From contig CAMJJG010000010.1 in the NCBI GenBank assembly GCA_946406035.1, forward strand, positions 1-57,665: a stretch of DNA of 57,665 nt. Direction: 5' to 3'. This document shows, in pieces, positions 1 through 8,935 of the stretch; position 1 is the first letter of the stretch; every line of letters begins with the position of its first letter. The stretch is from an uncultured Prevotellaceae bacterium (GTDB lineage: Bacteria; Bacteroidota; Bacteroidia; Bacteroidales; Muribaculaceae). The notes under the pieces were generated by a model. That model was not told where the DNA came from and ran no database searches. It saw nothing but the letters and a program-made list of their open reading frames with translations. Position numbers and translations under genes: made by a program.

Positions 1-526
1 TCAAGCCACCGATGTTGATGAACACATAGAAAATCTGGAAGCCCGAGTCGCGGCGATCCTTGATCTCCTTGATCTCCTCGGCGCTCTTGCCAGCGGCAAC
101 AGCGTCGGCCTCCATGTTATCATACATCTGGCCAACGATAGCCTGCAGGTTACCCTTGAACAAGCCGTTACCAAAGGCGATCAGGAACAATGCCACACAG
201 GTGAACACAAGAAGCCACATGTGGTTGCCGGCCGAGTGGACAACAGGAATAGACAGCAGCACGTAGCCGATGGCCATGATGACAAGACCCCACTGGATGG
301 TGCCCTTGTAATTCTGGGTGCGGTCGGCAATGAAACCGCCGACAAGGCTCAATACATAGATGCCAGCATAGAAGACACTGTAGATCACACCACTGGTGCC
401 CTCGTCAAGGCCGAACTTAGAGCACAGGAACAGCAGCAGCACGGCATTCATGATGTAGTAGCCGAAGCGCTCACCCATGTTGCTCAACGCGGCAGGGATT
501 AGACCCTTGGGATGGTTTTTAAACAT
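1..526 (-). CDS. POT/PTR2-family proton-coupled peptide transporter, N-terminal part
   Basis: Inner-membrane transporter of the proton-dependent oligopeptide family (major facilitator superfamily), expected to import di- and tripeptides. Only the first 175 residues are in the window and the frame is still open at base 1. Seen: an N-terminal helix carrying GERFGYY (residues 18-24), the family's ExxERFxYY motif, followed by hydrophobic helices around residues 26-60, 78-95 and 103-125, and the loop RTQNYKG typical of MFS members. The first glutamate of ExxER is replaced by Asn16; in the family this motif takes part in proton coupling, so this may be an atypical member. The start ATG at 526 lies 37 nt after the sufE stop on the same strand, so the two may be co-transcribed. 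Substrate is inferred from the family only. Confidence 0.8.
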   Translation of the reverse strand, partial: MFKNHPKGLIPAALSNMGERFGYYIMNAVLLLFLCSKFGLDEGTSGVIYSVFYAGIYVLSLVGGFIADRTQNYKGTIQWGLVIMAIGYVLLSIPVVHSAGNHMWLLVFTCVALFLIAFGNGLFKGNLQAIVGQMYDNMEADAVAAGKSAEEIKEIKDRRDSGFQIFYVFINIGGL

Positions 527-563
527 AATCTGTTAGTTTTTGATAGGTTAATTATTAATAATG

Positions 564-1004
564 TTATTGTTTCGCTTCACCTGAATCTAGGGCACTGAAG
601 GCGAGTGCATAAGCACGCACCTGCTTGACCATGGCCAGCAAGCCGTTGCTGCGGGTGGGGGAGAGGTGCTCCCTCAGGCCGATGCGCTCGATGAAGTACA
701 GGTCGGTGTCGAGCACCTCCTGGGGCGTGGCGCCGTCAAGCACGCGCACGAGCATCGAGATGATGCCCTTGACAATGATGGCATCGCTGTCGGCTTGCAA
801 GCGCATCTTGCCGTCGATGCAGTCGGCCTGGAGCCACACGCGGCTCTGACAGCCGTCAATCAGGTTGTCGGCCGTCTTGTATTGCTCGTCGAGCGCGGGC
901 ATGGCGTTGCCCATGTCGATGATGACCTGGTAGCGGTCCATCCAGTCATCCAGACCCTCAAATTCCTCAATGATTTCGTCTTGTCTCTCGTTAACTGTTG
1001 ACAT
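564..1004 (-). CDS. sufE: SufE family cysteine desulfuration protein
   Basis: SufE accepts persulfide sulfur from the cysteine desulfurase SufS and hands it to the Fe-S scaffold in the cytoplasm. The 146-residue length fits the family. Seen: the N-terminal segment QDEIIEEFEGLDDWMDRYQ, the active-site region NLIDGCQSRVWL with the sulfur-accepting cysteine at about residue 52, and the motif ISMLVRVLDGATPQEV further on. No other suf genes are in the window, so this is a detached copy rather than part of a suf operon. A -7 box lies 30 nt upstream. Start chosen at the first ATG, which gives the normal family N-terminus. Confidence 0.93.
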   Translation of the reverse strand: MSTVNERQDEIIEEFEGLDDWMDRYQVIIDMGNAMPALDEQYKTADNLIDGCQSRVWLQADCIDGKMRLQADSDAIIVKGIISMLVRVLDGATPQEVLDTDLYFIERIGLREHLSPTRSNGLLAMVKQVRAYALAFSALDSGEAKQ

Positions 1005-1033
1005 TGATTATGTGGCATTTTTGGTTTAACCTA

Positions 1034-1041
1034 CAAATTTA
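1034..1041 (-). promoter_or_regulatory. Putative -7 box of the sufE promoter
   Basis: On the minus strand the sequence reads TAAATTTG, an exact match to the Bacteroidetes -7 consensus TAnnTTTG, 30 nt before the sufE start. I do not see a good -33 TTG at the usual 18-20 nt distance. Confidence 0.5.
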
Positions 1042-1289
1042 GCCCATTTTTTTGATATATCGAGAAAAATGGTGCTAAAAAGTTGAATTTTGTCAGTACC
1101 TGGTGAAAAGTGACAATGCATTATTAACACGTCAAGGCGAGGCCCTATAGCCAGCTACTGGTAAGTCCGTTTTGATAATCGCATATCCAAGTCGATATAA
1201 TTCAGCTGATTGTGTGACGGGGCGAAACACATATCGGACAATACAATTTATTTAAAACACGCTGCTTGGACTAACTGAGGCAACAAGGC

Positions 1290-1325
1290 AAGAAGTCCCG
1301 CAGCATACTTGCTGCCGGACTTCTT
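1290..1325 (-). terminator. Hairpin terminator downstream of the ppiD-like gene
   Basis: AAGAAGTCC at 1290-1298 pairs with GGACTTCTT at 1317-1325, and GCAGCA pairs with TGCTGC inside, with one C-C mismatch and a 4-nt loop. It lies about 50 nt past the stop of the ppiD-like gene. The downstream minus-strand sequence is only moderately T-rich. Confidence 0.6.
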
Positions 1326-1376
1326 GGGGTTATCGGTGTGGTCTAGTGCCCGCATCGGCGGACACATCACGCGTTA

Positions 1377-3494
1377 TCAGAAGAACTTGATCAGGTTCTT
1401 CTTCACCTGATTGTTCGACTTAGACCAGGGCCACCAGCTCTTCTTGGGAGCCTTGCTCAGGATCTGGTTGATCGTGCGGGGGTTGGCAAATACCTGGGCT
1501 CCGCGGCTCTGTGCGTAGCGGCTGTCGAGCTCTTCCTTAGTGGCCTTGCGCTCGGCCTTCTCCTGCTTAACCACCTGGTAAACAAACAAGGCGTTCTCAC
1601 CCTTCCAGGGACCCTGCAAAGCACCGGGCTTAGCTGCGGACATTCGGCCGATCAGGCCAGGCTCTTGACCCAGCTTGGGATCACCGTTGGATGCAAATAC
1701 CACGTTGACCGTGTCGATCGAGGTGCCCATTGCGGCGGCATAACCATTCAGGTCCTTGGCCTTGCCCTGGTATTGCTTCAACAGAGCGTCACCCTTCTTG
1801 CTGTTGCGCACGCGCTGGGTGAGCATCTCCTTGCCCTGGCTGAAGTAGTAAGGCAGGTAACCGCTGTCATAGATGTCATCGACTGCAACGGCAACCATGA
1901 CGTCGTTGTTGTCGCTGAAGATGGGCGAAACGTCACCCTTCTTGCTGTCATAAGCCCACTTAACGGCCTTGCGGGTATCCTTGATACCACCACCGAAACC
2001 GCTACCCAGTTGGGCAGTGCTGGGGGTGATGAGCATCTCGACTGCGTTATAACCAGCCTTGGCTGCGTTCTCCTCAAAGTCCTTGATGGTCTTGTTCTTG
2101 TTCAAGAACTGCTGGAACTTATCGCGCAGGTCGTCACTGGTCTTGGTGCTTGCATAGGCGTCATAGGTGATGGTGCCCACGGTGTAGAACGTCTTGGCAG
2201 CCTTCTTGTCGTTAACCTTCATGTAAACGGCGCCTTGCTCGCTGCTGTTGTACACAAAGTAAGTGCCATTGGCGGCATTAGCGATCTTGGACTTGATAGA
2301 GTCGGGCAGGTTGTAAACGCGCTGCCACTCGTTGGCCTTGCCGTCAACCTTGTCGGCGTAGGTCTTCTTGAGCTCGTCAAGGGTCTTGCCAGCGTTGATC
2401 TGGGCCAGAACATTCTGCTGCATCTTGTTGTCGCCCTGTACCACGATGTAGCTCAGGTCAACTGAGTCAAGGCTGACTTCCTTGTTCATCAGCTTGTACA
2501 TCACGTGGTGGTTGTTGACAGTGCTGTCGCGGTGGGTGGCGCCGATGGCGGCGTTGGCAAAGATGTCGCGCACGCTAGTGGGCATTTCCTTTTGAAGCAC
2601 CTTGGCGGTGTCGATCTGCACGGTGCCAAGCAATCTAACCGAGTCGATGCCGCGACCCTTCTGCAGGGCGATGTAGGCAGCGTCGGCGATCTTGTTGGCG
2701 GCAGCGATGTCCTCGGCGTTAGGCTCAATATTAACGGCGATAAAGTGGATAGCACGCACCTCCTCGTCAATCTTGAACATGGGTTTGAGCTTCTCCCACT
2801 CGGCCTTGAGCTCCTCGTCGCTGACGGGATATTTGTCATCGGCAAGCGAGGAGTAATCCTTCTTGGCAAAGGTAACAACGTTGGTGATAGCCTCGTCCTG
2901 TTCCATCTGGGCGCGGTCCAGGTCATTGGCCTGCATGCAACCAGCCATCAGGTTCTGCAACTTGGCGAACTTGTATTGCTTAACGATGTCCTCTTGCAGG
3001 TTGTTCCACTGCATCTTCAACTCGGCGATTTGTGACTCCTGAACACCCTGCTTGCCGGGATTCATGATGAAGTCAAACAACTCGGCGGGGCTCTTGGCGC
3101 CGGCCTGCTGTGCAAACTGTGCAACGGCGGGAGCGGGGTTCTTGCCGATCATGAGTTCGCTGATCTCTGTGTCGCTCACGTCGATACCCAGTCTCTCGTA
3201 CTCCTGCTCGAGCAGCTCCTCGTTGATCATCTCATCGAGCACCTGCTGCTGGCGGATTGCAGGGTCGGTCTGCTGTTGGTTGTTGTTCTGCTGATCCTTG
3301 GCCATCTCTTGTTCCAGGCGATGCTGGAATTCCTGAATGCCAATTTTCTTACCGCCGACGGTTGCGGCAGCTGTACTGCCACCGGCACGACCGATGGCCT
3401 CGAAACCTACTTGGACAATGAATAAAAGCAATGCGGCTCCGATAACCAGAGCAAGCAGTTTCTTACGTTGTCTAATTTTCTCTAATGTAGCCAT
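1377..3494 (-). CDS. PpiD/SurA-like periplasmic peptidyl-prolyl isomerase
   Basis: Membrane-anchored periplasmic folding factor of the SurA_N/parvulin type, 705 residues, the size usual for Bacteroidales PpiD homologues. Seen: a short basic cytoplasmic N-terminus (IRQRKK), one transmembrane helix at about residues 13-33, a SurA_N-like helical region (about 45-190, with VGGKKIGIQEFQHRLEQEM and QQVLDEMINEELLEQE), then two parvulin-like stretches around 230-345 and 345-480, and a basic C-terminus. The parvulin parts lack a clear catalytic signature, so it may act mainly as a chaperone. By family knowledge it handles proteins leaving the Sec translocon, which suits a genome rich in secreted proteins. 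It diverges from the TPR gene at 3871; its own promoter is at 3556-3585. Confidence 0.85.
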   Translation of the reverse strand: MATLEKIRQRKKLLALVIGAALLLFIVQVGFEAIGRAGGSTAAATVGGKKIGIQEFQHRLEQEMAKDQQNNNQQQTDPAIRQQQVLDEMINEELLEQEYERLGIDVSDTEISELMIGKNPAPAVAQFAQQAGAKSPAELFDFIMNPGKQGVQESQIAELKMQWNNLQEDIVKQYKFAKLQNLMAGCMQANDLDRAQMEQDEAITNVVTFAKKDYSSLADDKYPVSDEELKAEWEKLKPMFKIDEEVRAIHFIAVNIEPNAEDIAAANKIADAAYIALQKGRGIDSVRLLGTVQIDTAKVLQKEMPTSVRDIFANAAIGATHRDSTVNNHHVMYKLMNKEVSLDSVDLSYIVVQGDNKMQQNVLAQINAGKTLDELKKTYADKVDGKANEWQRVYNLPDSIKSKIANAANGTYFVYNSSEQGAVYMKVNDKKAAKTFYTVGTITYDAYASTKTSDDLRDKFQQFLNKNKTIKDFEENAAKAGYNAVEMLITPSTAQLGSGFGGGIKDTRKAVKWAYDSKKGDVSPIFSDNNDVMVAVAVDDIYDSGYLPYYFSQGKEMLTQRVRNSKKGDALLKQYQGKAKDLNGYAAAMGTSIDTVNVVFASNGDPKLGQEPGLIGRMSAAKPGALQGPWKGENALFVYQVVKQEKAERKATKEELDSRYAQSRGAQVFANPRTINQILSKAPKKSWWPWSKSNNQVKKNLIKFF

Positions 3495-3555
3495 TTACAA
3501 TTATTTTTATTACGTTATTTCTCTCTATTTTAGGGCTTTTCGCCAAATAAACACG

Positions 3556-3585
3556 CAAAGGTAGTTATTTTTTACATTATACCAA
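3556..3585 (-). promoter_or_regulatory. Promoter of the ppiD-like gene
   Basis: Minus strand: TACCTTTG (-7 box, 3556-3563) with TTG (-33) at 3583-3585, separated by 19 nt. This is the best form of the Bacteroidetes promoter, about 60 nt before the start codon. Confidence 0.7.
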
Positions 3586-3779
3586 AAATATAGCCCTTTT
3601 TTCTTGGTTTTTTCTATTTTATGATGAGTTTTTATTACCTGAACTTACTGTTTTAGCACATCTGTTTGCGCGATTTTTGGGCTTCTTGAAACGGCGATTG
3701 AGGGCTTCTTTTCAACATTTGATAGCTGATTTTAGCAATATTTTAGATGATGTGTTGACGGTGATTGGCAATTTAGTGT

Positions 3780-3787
3780 TAAATTTG
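3780..3787 (+). promoter_or_regulatory. Putative -7 box for the TPR/outer-membrane operon
   Basis: TAAATTTG matches TAnnTTTG. The nearest upstream TTG (3755-3757) is 22 nt away, a little longer than elsewhere in this window. It would give a leader of roughly 75 nt before the ATG at 3871. Confidence 0.5.
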
Positions 3788-3870
3788 CAGTTAATATTAA
3801 TGTGTAAGGTAAAATGATGCCCTGGCATGGGCTCTGAAAGTCAAAGATAATAACAAACAAACTACAGAAT

Positions 3871-6800
3871 ATGGCGAAGTTAAAGAAAGTCTTATTGTCA
3901 GTGCTGGTTGCGGCGCCTGCTATCGGAGCGGCTCAGCCTGGCGTGATGAACAGTGAGGCCTGCGGCTATCTGGAGCGCGGCAGGCAGATGTATGAATCGC
4001 ACAACTATGTGGGCGCGATCGACCAGCTCGAGCACATGAAGCAGCTGCCCAGCGATGCCTCGATGCGTGAGCAGGCCGACTATTACATCGCCATGAGCCG
4101 CTTTGAGCAGGGCGATGACTCGAGTCTGGCCCTCTTGCAGCGATTTATCGACAATTATCCCGCATCGCCGCTGGCAATGGATGCCCAGATGAGGGTGGGC
4201 AACTTCTACTTCTATCACGGCCAGTGGGAGAGCGCGTTGTTGAGTTACTCGATGGTGCGCAACCGTTCACTCGACCTCAATAGCGACGAGGACTTGGAGT
4301 ATCGTCGGGCCTACTGTAACCTGCGTCTGGGCAACTACCGTGACGCCGAGCGCCAGTACTATGAGCTCGAGAAGAGCTCCCGCTATGGCGGAGCCAGTGA
4401 CTTCTATAAGGCCTATCTGGATTATGCCCGTGGCGACTATGACGCTGCCAGTGATAAATTCACCCGTATTCCCCAAGACAGCGAGCTGGGCTACCAGTCC
4501 CAGTACTACTTGACGCAGATCGAATATAACAAGCAGCATTACCGCCAGGTCATCGAGCAAGGCAAGCAACTGCTTGATGCTCGTCAGAACGACTACTTTG
4601 ACGCCGAGCTCAACCGATTGGTGGGCGAGAGCTACTACCATCAGGGAAACGATCGCGAGGCCCGCACCTACCTGCGCCGCTATCTTGATAACCCCGAGGG
4701 AGAGCCTTACCGCACGGCTGCCTACACGATGGGTGTGCTTGACTACCGCGACGGCAACTATCAGGCGGTTGTCGATAACATGCTGCATGTGACCGACAGT
4801 AGCGATGCTCTCTCCCAGAGCGCATACCTGTATCTGGGCCAGGCCAAGCGCCGCCTGAATGACCTGAACGGCGCCAACATGGCTTTCCAGCAGGCCGCTA
4901 TGATGGACTATGACAAGAATGTCAAGGAGACAGCCTATTACAACTACGCCGTCGGCGTGAGCAAGGGGGCGCGCACCCCGTTTGACAAGAGTGTGGACCT
5001 GTTTGAGGACTTCTTGAACGAGTACCCCAACTCGCGCTATAAAGATAATGTCGAGGGCTATCTGGTGGATGCCTATATGAACACCACCGACTATCAGCGG
5101 GCCCTCACGAGCATCAATCGCATCAAGCATCCGGGAGCGCGCGTGCTCAAGGCCAAGCAGAACATTCTCTATAATCTGGGAGTGCAAGCGCTGGCCAATA
5201 ACCAAACCAAGCAGGCCAACAAATACTTCAAGGATGCTATTGCTGTGGGCAACTATGACAAGACGGCCCTGAACGAGAGCCGCTTGTGGCTGGCCGAGGC
5301 CGAGTACCGCGAGGGTGACTATAAAGCTGCCGCCAAGTACCAGCAGGAGTATGTCAAGGCCATCGACAAGACCGACGAGAACTATGGTTTGGCACAGTAC
5401 AACCTGGGTTACAGCCTCTATGGCCAGAAGCGTTATGCCGAGGCCAAGACCGCCTTCCAGAACGCCATTGCCAGCAAGCAGTTGAGCAGCGACCTGGTGG
5501 CCGACGCCTATAACCGCATCGGTGACTCGCAGTACTATGCGCGTGACTTTGGCGGAGCCCAATCGTCCTATGACCAGGCCATGCGCCTGGACAAGAATAC
5601 CAGTGGCGACTACTCGATGTACCAGAAGGGCATCATGATGGGGTTGAGCCACCAGTATGCCGATGAAATTAACCAGATGGACGCCCTGATCAAGGCTTAT
5701 CCCAAGAGTGATCTCGCCCCCCAGGCTATGCTCGAGAAAGGCAACGCCCAGTCATTATTGGGCAAGAACAATGACGCACTCGACACCTATGCCAAGCTCT
5801 TGAAGGATTATCCCAAGAGCGTCGAGGCCCGCAAGGGACTGTTGCAGACGGCGCTGGTCAATAAGTCGATAGGCAAGGAGGACGCCGCCATCGAGGCCTA
5901 CAAGAAGGTCATCAAGCAATATCCCACCAGTGACGAGGCTCAGGCTGCCGCCGAGGACATGAAACTCATCTATGCCGACCGTGGCCAGTTGGCCGAGTTC
6001 GGCAAGTTCCTCAACAGTGTGCCCAATGCGCCCAAGATCGATGTCGGCGAGGTCGAGCGCCTGACCTTTGAGGCCGCCGAGAAAGCCGCCATCGACACCC
6101 GCCCCAGTATCGACAAGATGCAGCAGTACCTCAAGGACTATCCCGACGGCGCCTACGTGCCCAAGGCTCATTACTACATCGCCCGCTACCACTATGGCAA
6201 GGGTAAGTACAGTGACGCGATGACCGCCATCGACAAGGCCTTGCAGGCGGGCGGAGACGCTTCCTATGCCCAGGACGCTCTGGCCATGCGCAGCGACATT
6301 CTCGCGCGCCAGGGCAAGATGGATGAGGCCTTGCAGAGCTACAAAGAGCTGGCCGATCGCGCCACCAGCGACGATAATCGCACGCTGGCCCAGCTGGGTG
6401 CCATGCGTGTTGCCAAGCAGATGGGTAACTGGAACGAGGTGCGCCTGATCACGACAACGCTGCTCGACCGGGGCGGACTCACTGCCAACGAGGAGAAGGA
6501 AGTGACTCTCGACCGTGGCATGGCGTCGGCCCAGATGGGCAATACCAAAGAGGCCGAAGCGGCCTTCAGGACGCTTGCCAAGGATCCCTCGAGCGAGTAT
6601 GGCGCCCAAGCCTCTTATGAGTTGTCGCGCATGCTCTATGAGATGAACGACAGCAAATCGGCCGAGCGTGTCATCAACGAGTTGATCGATGCAGGCACGC
6701 CCCACAACTACTGGCTTGCCAAGAGCTTCATCACTCTGGCCGACATTTACCACAAACAGGGTAATGTGTCACAGGCCCGAGACTACTTGCAGAGCGTCAA

Positions 6801-6942
6801 GAGCAACTATCCCGGCAAGGAGAAGGACATCTTTAGCGAGATCGAGTCCCGCTTGAACAAGTGGAAAGGCGGCAATGCCTCATCGACTACCAATTCGAGT
6901 ACCGATAACGGAAAGAAAAAGAGCACCAAGAGCAAGAATTAA
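3871..6942 (+). CDS. Exported tetratricopeptide-repeat protein, 1023 residues
   Basis: A secreted or periplasmic protein made almost wholly of TPR helical repeats. Seen: signal peptide (residues 1-21, ending AIGAAQ), then repeated TPR-like units with the G-Y-A-F-P pattern from about residue 30 to 990 (for example GRQMYESHNYVGAIDQLEHM, AQYNLGYSLYGQKRYAEAKT, AHYYIARYHYGKGKYSDAMT), and a Ser/Thr/Lys-rich tail in the last 25 residues. TPR arrays act as protein-binding scaffolds; several units resemble those of BamD/YbgF-type envelope proteins. The outer-membrane barrel gene follows after 27 nt, so the two are very likely one operon and may work together, though this is inference from position. 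No enzymatic domain is visible. Confidence 0.8.
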   Translation: MAKLKKVLLSVLVAAPAIGAAQPGVMNSEACGYLERGRQMYESHNYVGAIDQLEHMKQLPSDASMREQADYYIAMSRFEQGDDSSLALLQRFIDNYPASPLAMDAQMRVGNFYFYHGQWESALLSYSMVRNRSLDLNSDEDLEYRRAYCNLRLGNYRDAERQYYELEKSSRYGGASDFYKAYLDYARGDYDAASDKFTRIPQDSELGYQSQYYLTQIEYNKQHYRQVIEQGKQLLDARQNDYFDAELNRLVGESYYHQGNDREARTYLRRYLDNPEGEPYRTAAYTMGVLDYRDGNYQAVVDNMLHVTDSSDALSQSAYLYLGQAKRRLNDLNGANMAFQQAAMMDYDKNVKETAYYNYAVGVSKGARTPFDKSVDLFEDFLNEYPNSRYKDNVEGYLVDAYMNTTDYQRALTSINRIKHPGARVLKAKQNILYNLGVQALANNQTKQANKYFKDAIAVGNYDKTALNESRLWLAEAEYREGDYKAAAKYQQEYVKAIDKTDENYGLAQYNLGYSLYGQKRYAEAKTAFQNAIASKQLSSDLVADAYNRIGDSQYYARDFGGAQSSYDQAMRLDKNTSGDYSMYQKGIMMGLSHQYADEINQMDALIKAYPKSDLAPQAMLEKGNAQSLLGKNNDALDTYAKLLKDYPKSVEARKGLLQTALVNKSIGKEDAAIEAYKKVIKQYPTSDEAQAAAEDMKLIYADRGQLAEFGKFLNSVPNAPKIDVGEVERLTFEAAEKAAIDTRPSIDKMQQYLKDYPDGAYVPKAHYYIARYHYGKGKYSDAMTAIDKALQAGGDASYAQDALAMRSDILARQGKMDEALQSYKELADRATSDDNRTLAQLGAMRVAKQMGNWNEVRLITTTLLDRGGLTANEEKEVTLDRGMASAQMGNTKEAEAAFRTLAKDPSSEYGAQASYELSRMLYEMNDSKSAERVINELIDAGTPHNYWLAKSFITLADIYHKQGNVSQARDYLQSVKSNYPGKEKDIFSEIESRLNKWKGGNASSTTNSSTDNGKKKSTKSKN

Positions 6943-6969
6943 ACCACCACACATTATAATATATAAGTT

Positions 6970-8811
6970 ATGATGAAGAACAGAAAATTATATATCGCCA
7001 TGCTGCTGGCGGCGTTCGTGTGCAATGTGACCGTTGCTCAGGACAACACCAAGTTGAATAAGGAAATCACCCTCGAGAAGGACATCGCTCCCCTCGAGAA
7101 GAAAGCCGTCAAGAAAAACGAGTTGCCCAAGGTCAAGAAACCCGTCAGCACTGGTCCCAAGACCTCGCTAGGCTATAGCGACCTGACCACGCCCATCGAG
7201 GTGCCCACCACGATACCGACGCTGCTGCCCTATGGCTACCGCACGGCGCACAACTTCAGCGACCAGCGCGGTTATCTGGACGTGGGCGCCGGCACTCAGG
7301 CCAACTTCCGCCTGGACTTCGGCTACCGCGTTATCGATGCCGAACACGAGAATCTCAAGTTCTGGCTCAATCACAACAGCAGCTGGGCCGGCAAGAATTC
7401 CAGCAAGATTGTCCTTGACGACGATAACCGTCTCAAGCAGAAGTTTAACGACAACACCATCGGCGTGGACTACAATCGAGCGCTGGGCAACGGAACCCTT
7501 GGCCTGGATGCGCAATTCCACATCGACAACTATAATTACTATGGCGGCTGGAACTCGGTGGATTTTATAGGAGGGCCGAGCCTTAACTCAGCTTATGATT
7601 GGGACAAGGAGAAACAGACCTTCGTTGATTTCAATATCAATGCGGGCTGGAAGAGCCGCTTTAATCTACTGGATAAACCTTTGTTGTACAACGTGGGTTT
7701 GCAATATGGCCATGCGGCTTATGACAAACCGTTCAACAAAGACTATAAGCATGGTGCCCACGATAATTGGGGCATCTTGAACTTGGGCGGCAGCTATAAC
7801 ATTAACGAGTTGACTACAGCTGGATTGGCCATCAAGGGCGAGTACCTGCGCCGTGGTGCCAAGGCGATTGCCAATAGCGAATTAGACCTGTTTGACGAGG
7901 TGGGTATGATCACCCTTTCGCCCACTTACACCATTCATGGTGACATGTACAAGCTACAATTGGGTGTGAATGCTCATTTGAGCTTCAGCGATGGGGCTGT
8001 CTTCCGCCTCTCGCCCAACGTGCGTTTCAATCTCGCGTTGGTCGATGGCTTCACATTCTATGCCAACGCGTTAGGCGGTAAATTATTGGGCTATCGTGTG
8101 CCCACCCACTACGCCAATCACCGTTATGACTATCCGTTCTTGATGTACGGCAGCATCTATACGCCCCTTGATGCCGAGGCTGGCTTCAAGATCGGGCCTT
8201 TCCAGGGCTTGAGCGGCAAGTTGTCGCTGGGCTATGCCATCGTAAAGGACCAGCCGGGTATCTGCTACTACGATCTCAATCCAACTGACTATCCAAGCCT
8301 TCCTTTGGCCACCGGAATGATGAGTACCTACACCGTTATTGATGGCCGTGGCTATTGGGTCGGTGCCGAACTCAACTACAAGTACCGCTCGCTCATCGAA
8401 GCTAATGCCAGCATCAAGTTTGCACCCCACGACGACGAGTTTTTCGCGACCGACAAGCACTACAACAATTACAAGTTGGGCGTAGACCGCGCTTCTACCG
8501 TGGGTGATTTTGACATCAAGGTGCATCCGTGGCGTCCGCTCACGTTTGACGTCGGCCTCGAGTACCGCGGCGGCCGCATGGCGTTGTTCAACTACTACAT
8601 TTCTAGCCCCGAATACACGAATCAGATAATGTACGAATTTGTCGACATGGATGACGTTATCAATCTGCACGCTGGCGCCAACTACCGCCTCAATAATAAT
8701 GTCGCCCTGTGGCTCCAGGCTCACAACCTGTTGAATCGCCGCTACGATATCCTCTACGGACAGGGTGCACAGCGCATCGGCTGCATGGTCGGTGCTAGCT
8801 TCACCTTCTGA
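6970..8811 (+). CDS. TonB-dependent-receptor-like outer-membrane beta-barrel protein
   Basis: 613-residue outer-membrane barrel. Seen: signal peptide (1-23, ending VTVA before Gln24), a Lys/Pro-rich linker (about 25-70), then alternating beta strands such as LDVGAGTQANFRLDFGYRV and FTFYANALGGKLLGYRV, ending in a barrel-type C-terminus with terminal Phe (GCMVGASFTF). The strand NVALWLQAHNLLNRRYDILYG is typical of the last strands of TonB-dependent receptors. I do not see a plug domain or a TonB box, and 613 residues is shorter than a full receptor, so it may be a passive barrel. It follows the TPR gene by 27 nt in the same operon and is closed by a strong terminator. Substrate unknown. Confidence 0.75.
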   Translation: MMKNRKLYIAMLLAAFVCNVTVAQDNTKLNKEITLEKDIAPLEKKAVKKNELPKVKKPVSTGPKTSLGYSDLTTPIEVPTTIPTLLPYGYRTAHNFSDQRGYLDVGAGTQANFRLDFGYRVIDAEHENLKFWLNHNSSWAGKNSSKIVLDDDNRLKQKFNDNTIGVDYNRALGNGTLGLDAQFHIDNYNYYGGWNSVDFIGGPSLNSAYDWDKEKQTFVDFNINAGWKSRFNLLDKPLLYNVGLQYGHAAYDKPFNKDYKHGAHDNWGILNLGGSYNINELTTAGLAIKGEYLRRGAKAIANSELDLFDEVGMITLSPTYTIHGDMYKLQLGVNAHLSFSDGAVFRLSPNVRFNLALVDGFTFYANALGGKLLGYRVPTHYANHRYDYPFLMYGSIYTPLDAEAGFKIGPFQGLSGKLSLGYAIVKDQPGICYYDLNPTDYPSLPLATGMMSTYTVIDGRGYWVGAELNYKYRSLIEANASIKFAPHDDEFFATDKHYNNYKLGVDRASTVGDFDIKVHPWRPLTFDVGLEYRGGRMALFNYYISSPEYTNQIMYEFVDMDDVINLHAGANYRLNNNVALWLQAHNLLNRRYDILYGQGAQRIGCMVGASFTF

Positions 8812-8830
8812 TAGACACATTCAGCAAGAT

Positions 8831-8871
8831 AAAACCGTGGCATGAGGGTCAACCCCATGCCACGGTTTTTT
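8831..8871 (+). terminator. Rho-independent terminator of the TPR/barrel operon
   Basis: AAAACCGTGGCATG (8831-8844) pairs perfectly with CATGCCACGGTTTT (8856-8869) and is followed by further T residues. The loop also contains GGG and CCC. It may serve both strands, since the PIG-L gene converges on it. Confidence 0.9.
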
Positions 8872-8935
8872 AATAATAAAGAGTAGTACTTGTTGTCTTG
8901 TTGTTGTTCAGGTTGTTTGAAAGTGGAGAGGGCGG

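Larger units (their letters stand above)
1005..1376. other. Intergenic region between sufE and the ppiD-like gene
   Basis: No open frame worth calling. It holds the sufE -7 box near 1034 and, at the other end, the hairpin terminator of the ppiD-like gene (1290-1325). The middle (about 1080-1280) shows nothing I recognise. Confidence 0.6.
3495..3870. other. Divergent intergenic region with two promoters
   Basis: A 376-nt region between divergent genes. It holds the minus-strand promoter at 3556-3585 and a plus-strand -7 box at 3780-3787; the A+T-rich stretch between them shows no other structure I recognise. Confidence 0.6.

Noticed and set aside
1665..2465. Long open frame opposite the ppiD-like gene
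   Set aside because: It mirrors the codon structure of the real gene on the other strand. The same holds for long opposite frames at 4267-5652, 5755-6753, 11355-13097 and 13404-14531.
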